Shown piece by piece: positions 56,863-64,000 of a stretch of DNA of 64,000 nt; position 1 is the stretch's first letter, and the number at the start of each line of letters is the position of its first letter. The stretch covers positions 4,074,501 to 4,138,500 of the forward strand of contig JAGMUV010000002.1 in NCBI GenBank assembly GCA_020744425.1, in the 5' to 3' direction. The DNA is from Dactylonectria macrodidyma. Its lineage: Eukaryota > Ascomycota > Sordariomycetes > Hypocreales > Nectriaceae. The position numbers were made by a program, and so were the translations under genes. The notes beneath the pieces are model-generated. The model worked only from the letters and a program-made list of their open reading frames with translations. It had not been told where the DNA came from and ran no database searches.

Positions 56863-57494
56863 GCCTAGAACTCGTCTGTGATGAACTAGGTGTCTGCAAG
56901 TTGTAGTCTTCTCTCTTCTATCATGTACATATTGGCACATGCCAGCCCCCAATACATAGCAGAGCTGTTTTCCAATCGAAGCCGCCATGTTCATACTAGT
57001 TGCACTAATTCGAACCCATGACGTCCATGACAATCCCACACCCACCGCTTGAAGCACAGACGTATGAATACGACGGTTCACCCTTTAGTTGGTAAGCCAT
57101 GTGGGATGTTGCGATCTCGGCGATAGGCTCATGTCTCCGCTCAGATGCATTGCCAGAATCGCCCATCATCAAATACGATTGTAGACCCATCCATTAGTTA
57201 AGCTGCGAACAGGGGGTCGGACTTTGCGGAGCTGGACACAACTAGTAAAGTGGCTCACCTCAGCCATTCCTGTTAGTGCAAATTGATCAAATTCTGTAGA
57301 AATGGGTGGCATGATTGATCAGACACTAACATTGATGGGGCCAGTCCCTTGGAAATTGTCTTTGAATCTGTCCGCCTTGGAATGGTATAAGTGTCATAGC
57401 ATGTCCAAGTTGAAGTGAGAGTTACTCATGAGTCCCAATTCCTTTAACTCTCCCAAGCGTCAGATTGAAACCTTGAACACATCTGCAGTACACT
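56863..57494. other. Intergenic region
   Basis: A 632-bp gap between two plus-strand genes. It holds the 3' untranslated region of the lyase gene and the promoter of the dehydrogenase gene. A GGGTTCGAA match on the minus strand near 57,010 is not part of a tRNA. Confidence 0.55.
57386..57391 (+). promoter_or_regulatory. TATA-like box of the short-chain dehydrogenase gene
   Basis: TATAAG lies 104 bp before ATG 57495. Motif evidence only. Confidence 0.35.
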
Positions 57495-58687
57495 ATGGCA
57501 TTGTCGCAAGGCACCATCCTGTTGACCGGCGCTAATGGAGGACTTGGCTCGGCCATTGTCACCGATATCCTCAAAAAGCTTGATCTTGCGGCCTACCATG
57601 GTGTATACACGGTCCGGAAAGCAGCGACAGCCACGCAACTTAAGAAAGTCCTCGATGCAGGACCATCATCCCACAAGCATGATATCGTGGACTTAGATCT
57701 CAGCTCTTTAGCTAGTGTTCGGGAGACGGCAGCTGAGATCAACCGTCGTGTAGCAGCAGGGGAACTGTCGCCAATCAGGGCGCTCTTCCTGAATGCGGCT
57801 TATCAAGATCACGAAGAACTTGTAAGTCTCCTGATACACAGAGAAATGGCAATGAGCATGGACTAATCAATACAGAACATCACAGACGACGGGTATGAGA
57901 TAACTTGGCAGGTCAACTTTCTCGCAAACCAATTGCTAGCTCTCATGCTTCTCCAGAGCATGGATAAGGAGAAGGGTCGCATTCTCGTTCTTGGAAGCTG
58001 GTCTCATGAGTATGTGCTCCTCTCATAGGCCCGGAGCACTAGCGTATTTCTAACTTTCATCGTTCAGTATCGAGGACAAGCGTAACACAATTGGAGGCGA
58101 GCCGTACAAGGGCCGCACCACTCTGTTCCCTAGCGTTGAGGAGCTCGCCAAGGGAACCTGGAGTACTCCAGAAGATGGCGATGGATGGTGGACTGGGTTT
58201 CGACGATACGGAGCAAGCAAACTGTGCGCCGTCATGCTCATGTAAGTTGGCCCAACTGCCACACGCTTCACATAGACTAATTACTCATAGGCATGAGCTT
58301 GCCAATCGCATTGGTACGGACCTGGAGCTGTCCAACATCACAGTTGTTGGGCTGGATCCGGGGGCAATGAGCTCAGACCTGACCCGACGCGGCAGCTCTG
58401 CGATGCATTTCCAAATCAAGAGAATACTACCCCTTGCAGCTTACCTGGCTGTCAAGTTCAGTCCAAATGGTTCCATGCGTCCTTTGTGGAAGAGCGCCGG
58501 GGATGCGGTCCAGCTATGCTTTTACGCAGATGCTCCCAAGGGCAAGGCATTATACCGAAACGGCAGCGAAGAGCACGGGACCTCTAAAGAGGCAAGGGAT
58601 GTAACCAAGAGGAAATATTTGTGGGAATATGGACTTACTGCTGCTAGCATCAAGCAGAGTGATACCGCCTTGAAGAATTGGCAGTGA
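57495..58687 (+). CDS. Short-chain dehydrogenase/reductase (SDR)
   Basis: Exons 57495-57821, 57876-58009, 58068-58241 and 58291-58687 join in frame to 343 residues. The cofactor-binding motif TGANGGLG is at residues 12-19, the DLDL acidic turn near 66-69 and the structural LFLNAAY (an NNAG variant) at about 97-103. The catalytic serine is probably in LGSWSH, and the active-site YGASK is near residue 205. SDRs reduce or oxidise hydroxyl and keto groups with NAD(P)H in the cytosol or at membranes. The substrate cannot be told. The sequence resembles fungal retinol-dehydrogenase-like SDRs. An insert between S and Y (EDKRNTIGG to DGWWTGFRR) is longer than in the core family. No neighbouring biosynthetic core enzyme is present. 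Confidence 0.9.
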
Positions 58688-61358
58688 GTTGAGGGCCATG
58701 CAGGCGATGATGTACGTAGTGTATGCGTTCAACGTGAAGCAATCCACAGTCTCTCACCCTTGATACCTTAGTCTGTTTTCAAGAAGTCAGTGTTGCCATT
58801 GCACCTATGTCTCAAAGTCTTGTTTGCTTGTGATTATCGGCATCACGTTCCTAGAATCCCTCATGGCTTCAAAATACGTCCGAGCACCAGAGCCGAGGTT
58901 CGCAACGAGTACCACATGTAGTATCTTCGGGTCCTGATGGATTCGATGGTGAAGCTACTTGAAGTTGTAGCGCAGACTTCCCGGAGCTAATGGCGATTTC
59001 AACCAGGGAGGGCGGGATGCAACCGTATTTAGCCTACAAACAAGATTCATCAAATGGTGCCTGTATGAGGCGCATCTGCAGGGGCTTGGAGAAAATCATC
59101 AAGGGTGAAAGGAAGTCCCGAATACTACATACCTACAGCTAGTCGGTTCTTGATTGATTGAACTGCAGGGGTAAGGAGGAGGAGAGAGAGGCCAAGTTGA
59201 CAGATGCAAGTCGTCTCCTGATCAAGGTATTGCACGAGAATACGAAATGAGAGACGGCACTGCCTGGTCGGTGACGCAGGTTGACGATGGAGGCGGTAGA
59301 GCCGGTGTAGAACCATGGACAAGGGTAATAAAAGAGAATCATGGCCCCATCGTGCACAATGGCTCATTATGAAATAAGCCCCCTTGTGAGCCAACATTTT
59401 TTTGTACGTGGTAGGTGATAAATGTCCTAAACTACCTCTGGCAATCATTCGCTTTCCGTAACCTTGAACTGAAGGATTGCGGTGTTCCTCGGCTACGTAC
59501 GAGTGGACAGACGATGCCGTGGCCCACTCATCAATGTGGTCCCAGAGCAGGCACGACCCTCAAGTTTTATCTGACCCCTGCCATCTCTGCCCCATCTGAA
59601 ACAGGCCACTTGCAGGTGGGTACCTCTTGCCACCCTACAATCTTCGGGCGGCAGGTACCTAACTTCAAACGTACCCACCCTCAATGCGAAAGATGAACAG
59701 TGTTCCTGCATGAAGCAACGGTCTGAACTCTGGCCTTCAACTCTAAAAACATGATCAAATGGTGCGCAGTAGGTTGGTGCTCATTCCCCATCAACCACCT
59801 AGCTACATTTAATTAGGCTTAATATGTTTGAGACGACGACAAAGATAGTATTGACAACCAGCGTCCAGTTCAGGTGAATTCTCTACCTACCAATCCAATG
59901 GCCGAAGTAGATGAAGGTGCCCTTGCAAGCCTAGGACACGCAACGCACCGTGACTGTCTTACCTACAACGTAGCAAAGTAGCATCCAGTGTCCGCTGGCA
60001 GTTGGGACGAAGCTGCTGTACTTGTCGTGGACGAAAACCCTGTCTCTAACTCCATTCTGGGATGGAGTCGACTCTTTTTTTGGATTCAAGCAGGGTATGG
60101 TTCATCACAGGGGAGGTGGTCCCTCCCGTCACCTGGCCGTCAAAAGGCGCGGATGCCGGGAGGGGACTCTGGGTAACAATTAGTGTAAAAAATACTCCAA
60201 CCATGACCACTTCAAGGGCAGGGCGTTTATAACGGATATAGCCTCAGTCGTCCTGGACTGTAAATGCTGCAAACTGCCTGCCCAACGAGGTGGGCAGTTA
60301 GCGCCAGCATTAACGATTCAATCAGCGTCCTAGCGCCCGGGCGCCTAGCTTCAGCGCTCTCTCAGCCCAGTCAAGCCGCATTGTCCTAGACGAACTCGTA
60401 CAGCGCTTGGCGTCTCGACGATGGCAGCCCCAGTTCACGCAAGCACATGTCCAAGTCAGCGGCCATCCAACAGCTTCGTCTCTAGAGCCACTCAAACCGT
60501 GTCGCCTAGCCTAGATACCTAGGCTCACATGGTTGGCTGACGGCATTCGGGAAGCCTGCAAAGAGTCAACAAACCCCGTCTTTTTTCCCATGTCACCTCC
60601 CTGGTTCATTTCAACAGCAGCCGCACAATCGGCGGACACGCGACGCGCCACTGGATGGCTGCTAATTATTGACTGTTGCTCCTGGTGCTAATAATCACGC
60701 TCCTTGTCTCCTTGCTCCATCCGGTGTTGGCGGTACCCAAAGTAGAGTGCGGAGTGCCGGCTGTGAAATTAAGTCCAGACGACGGCATGGGCCCAACAAC
60801 CCAGCGTCGCACCTTTTGAGGTTTCTCTTAAGACCGGACGATCTGCTCCTTGTCAATTCCGACTGTCAATCATACCGCTCTGTCTTCAGAACTCGTTCGG
60901 CCTGGAGCTGACAGACAATCCTTGACTGGCTTCTGGCTTCTAGCTTCCTTTCCTTTGTTGCTTGCTTTCGGTTCTCACTCTTTCACACGCACAGAGACAA
61001 GTCACACTGCCACTCGCTACTCACTCGCCCGGTTGGCTCTAAACGAGAGACAGCGATGATATCGCGAGCGACTGTACACTTCTAGAAGCACCTCCTCCAT
61101 ACCTTGTTCCCCGCCTTTCCTGGTCCCCGGCCGTTCGTCTCGGGTCTTGCACGCCAAAGCCGTTGGTGGCTCATCACCAACCTGACCAAGTTGTGGTTTT
61201 GAGCAACCAAAAATACCCAACTAGCGGCAACACGAGGCACTCTCGACGCTACTCTTTCGCCCACGACACTCAGCGGTCACTGACCAGACTCCTGCTGCTG
61301 AACCCGCACAGGAGTCAGCCATCGTTTCTTGCGTCTGACACCGGCCTGACACTCGACA
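58688..61358. other. Intergenic region
   Basis: About 2.7 kb between two plus-strand genes. Predicted frames are short and domainless. GGTACCT-type motifs occur near 59,620 and 59,655. The last 400 bp are C/T-rich and likely form the leader of the next gene. Confidence 0.55.
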
Positions 61359-64000
61359 ATGCCCGCCATGTGGGACAAGAAGACGGCCACTGGCCCAGTC
61401 GCCCAACCCAAGCTGGTGCCGCCTCAAAGCCTCAAAGAACGCGCCTTTCGCGACCAACCGCTACCCCAGCTCTCACAGCAACCGCAACGACACGGAAATA
61501 ACTATAACCACTCCAACGCTGGTAAACAAAAGATGTACCCTAGCGGTGGCCAAGACGACGAGCAGGCCTATTTGGAGAACATGTTTGACAATCGCATCAA
61601 CGGCCTTGGTATCCGCAACGGTCCTGAACGGTTCGAGGTTCGCCGTGGCAAAACCGTTCCTCGGCCCCCATCTGGTCAACAACGTCAACTGTAAGTATGC
61701 TCCCGATAGTAATACTGTTTCCCGTCGGTTATCCGTAAAACTGCCTACCTGTCTAAGGTAGGTAGGAGGCTTGTCGGCCTGGGCCTTGCTAGTGCAATGA
61801 GTATCTGTAGTCGATGCGCATCCAGGCAGGCGCAGCAGCAGCGCCTCTCTTGACGCAAGCCTAACAAGTCGAGCTGCGAACATGCCATCTTGGGATCCGT
61901 GTGTTGGCGCAGCACCATCGACTGCCGCTTATGGCGCAAAACAGTCATTCCTGCAGCCTGAATAGATCTTGACACCTGTTACGGTAGTGCGTGCACTCAG
62001 CGCACGCACGCTGATCGGTGTTTGGCAACTGCCAGCGGATCTGCGGGCTGGCGTCGTGACCAGACAGACGCACTAGGGCCCTACAACCTTCGTCCTTCCT
62101 CTCAACCTCGTCATGATCCATCTTACCCTTCACTCATACCTTCTACCACCACGTCCCTTTTCATACCCAACAATTAGCAGGAGCAAGGAGCAAGCTTGAC
62201 TAACACTGTGCCCCTCGTAACAACAGCTCCCCTCCCCTCGACTCTGACGACCCGGAGGCTCTTCCTGCCCAACAACCTCCACCACGGAATCCACGACGAC
62301 TAAACGCTCACGACTGGCGTCCGGCTTCCTCCATATACGGCGACAACGACTCCAAAGACCAGCACCACCCGCCACCTGTGCCTTCCAAGTCCAAGAAGAC
62401 TGCCAAAGACATGTACGGCCGTCCCACGGGCCTCGACATCTCCCCGCCCAGCTCGCCTGACATCGGCGCTACATACAAATCGTGAGTCTTTGTCTCGCTA
62501 CCCTGCTGCATTTCTCTTGGCTGGCTATCGGCGTTCTTGTCACTCTGGCACATGATCGTTTTTTGAGTCTTGGTTTTGTTTTTTCTTTGTGCTTCGATTA
62601 CGGGCTTTGGGCTCCTGGCACTTCGGCGCTTCCCGGCGCTCCTCTTGCCCCGTCGGCGACGCCCAACTCCCACATGAAATGAATTGGCCCAGATTCAGAA
62701 CCTCATGGCTAATTCAATGTTTTGCGCACAGAGGGTATCACGAAGATGTGTCCCCCATCGATGATAGTCCCGATCAGTCTCAACAAGAGCTTCTCTATGG
62801 GGCTCGAGACACTCCTCCACGGGAGCCTCGAAGTCATATTCCAACGATGCGTCGCGAGAAGCCGGCTGAGCTGTTGCGAGATCCGCAGAACGATGCAATT
62901 CAACACACTTGGGAAGCAGGCCCTGATCCGATGAGAGGACCAAACGCAGGTCGTCCTGAGTTTGGGCTCACCACCACCGTCACCGGGCCTCAGGGTAAAC
63001 GGTCTGGCAACCCTGCCCCGACCTTTGGACAGCGCATGCGACAACTTACCAGAGGAAAGACAGAGCCTGTAGAGAGCCGACCTCCATGGAATGGAGCGAG
63101 TGGTCGTGCACCACTAGTTGAGCCTGTCCGGGATGACTTAGAGGTTGCACCACTTAGCCTGGCACGTCGAAATAGCAAGCGTGGCGGACGGACTGGTGGT
63201 GTGTCGCCTGAAACCTCCAACACCGCAGCCGCGACAGTCCGAAGATTGCTGCCCTCTCGGTCTAACCAAAAGCTCAAGGAGACCTCCAAAACACCCTCTC
63301 CCGAACCCAGCTCGCACAGAGCACCCTCCCACGCATATCCCAGCCCTCCCTACCACGACTCTCCAATTTCGCAGTCTCATGCCCCTGTCTCCGCGAGCCA
63401 CCCCGCGCAGGCCAACCACCGCCTCGGGCCCAGTGATCCAAGCAAGGCCATCAAGAGGAAGCCGTCTCCCTCGACACATATTTCATCCCACCAACCCCAT
63501 TACTCGACCTCGAGTTCTACTTATACAGCCTACACCGACCAAAGTGTGGCGACATACGTCCCTCCTTTGACCACAGCAAAGCCGTCCAGTCCTTTCTCAC
63601 CCAAAGACCCCTGGGTACCTCCACCTTCCCGTTTCAGCGTCACGACGTGCAACACGGTTGTTCCCGACTCCCCTCGCTCGGTCGACGAAGATCGCCCTCC
63701 CATGCCTCCGCCGCCGCAGCTCCCCTCTGTGATGGACCGTAGGAGGCCAGTACCTGGAGGCGAAAGCGCCAGGTCGCCGAAAGACGACCCCGTTGTGATT
63801 TCAATCAAGTCCACTCTCACATCGGGCAAAAGGGCAGTTGGCCAGGCTGAGTCGGATCGCCCCGCCTCTATTGCATCAACCACCAAGGATTTGCCCCTCG
63901 CGCCCCCAGAAGTGCAATCCGCGAATGATCGTGTTGCGTATCTCAATGCCCGACTCCTGAGCTTGGGCAACCGACGGATCAACATCAACCGGGGCATCAA
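61359..64000 (+). CDS. Conserved disordered fungal protein, 3' end beyond the window
   Basis: Exons 61359-61690, 62227-62481 and 62732-64000 join in frame and remain open to the edge, giving at least 618 residues. The introns are 536 and 250 bp, longer than most here. The N-terminus has a short acidic helix (DDEQAYLENMFDNRINGLG), and almost everything after it is Pro/Ser/Arg-rich and disordered. A helical segment begins just before the edge (NDRVAYLNARLLSLGNRR), which I recall as a conserved coiled region in proteins of this type from Pezizomycotina; the folded part is likely to be downstream. No catalytic motif is visible. The first intron contains a GGTAGGTAGG run. Function unknown. Confidence 0.75.

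Noticed and set aside
57004..57060. B-box-like GGGTTCGAA on the minus strand
   Set aside because: The flanking bases do not form a T stem and no acceptor stem can be drawn.
55183..58687. PL4 lyase and dehydrogenase as a sugar-catabolism or secondary-metabolism cluster
   Set aside because: Only two adjacent genes, each with its own promoter region, and no backbone synthase, transporter or pathway regulator beside them.

Overview
The window is genomic DNA of a filamentous ascomycete. The evidence is short spliceosomal introns (mostly 46-110 bp, GTAAGT/GTGAGT-type donors, CAG/TAG acceptors), long pyrimidine-rich leaders, Zn(II)2Cys6 regulators, a fungal-type annexin, a PL4 rhamnogalacturonan lyase and a Rtg2/Ppx-type protein. 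A Sordariomycete, possibly Hypocreales, is the best guess, but this rests on general resemblance only. No prokaryotic operon, CRISPR array, rRNA gene or intact tRNA gene was seen. Exon models were derived by hand; every spliced model given with explicit exons closes in frame.

Layout. 0.2-1.8 kb: HECT-like E2-binding ubiquitin ligase (UBE3D/Ipa1 type), middle exons unresolved. 2.2-5.7 kb: SNF2-family ATPase, three exons. 9.25-12.98 kb: F-box/leucine-rich protein with a 1-kb first intron. 13.8-17.4 kb (minus): large conserved fungal protein of unknown function, convergent with the F-box gene. 22.3-24.1 and 24.7-26.8 kb: two tandem, clearly paralogous zinc-cluster regulators. 26.97-28.85 kb (minus): Rtg2-like Ppx/GppA protein, convergent with the second regulator. 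28.9-36.3 kb: a gene desert. 36.3-38.2 kb: conserved disordered protein. 39.4-40.5 kb (minus): BTB protein. 43.4-45.75 kb (minus): protein with two CCHC-like fingers. 46.15-46.46 kb: an extremely AT-rich island that looks like a decayed repeat. 46.8-48.2 kb (minus): annexin. 50.2-53.5 kb: three surface or membrane proteins (Ser/Thr-rich secreted, small single-pass membrane, Cys-rich GPI-type). 55.2-56.9 kb: PL4 lyase. 57.5-58.7 kb: short-chain dehydrogenase. 61.4 kb to the end: 5' part of a disordered fungal protein that runs off the window.

The genes do not form an obvious biosynthetic cluster. The most notable points are the tandem zinc-cluster pair, which shares an unusual Cys spacing and an intron inside the zinc-binding motif; the AT-rich island; the small surface-protein neighbourhood at 50-53.5 kb; and a short near-palindromic motif (GTACTTCGTAC-like) that recurs only between genes. 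I did not find a convincing, wholly undescribed system.
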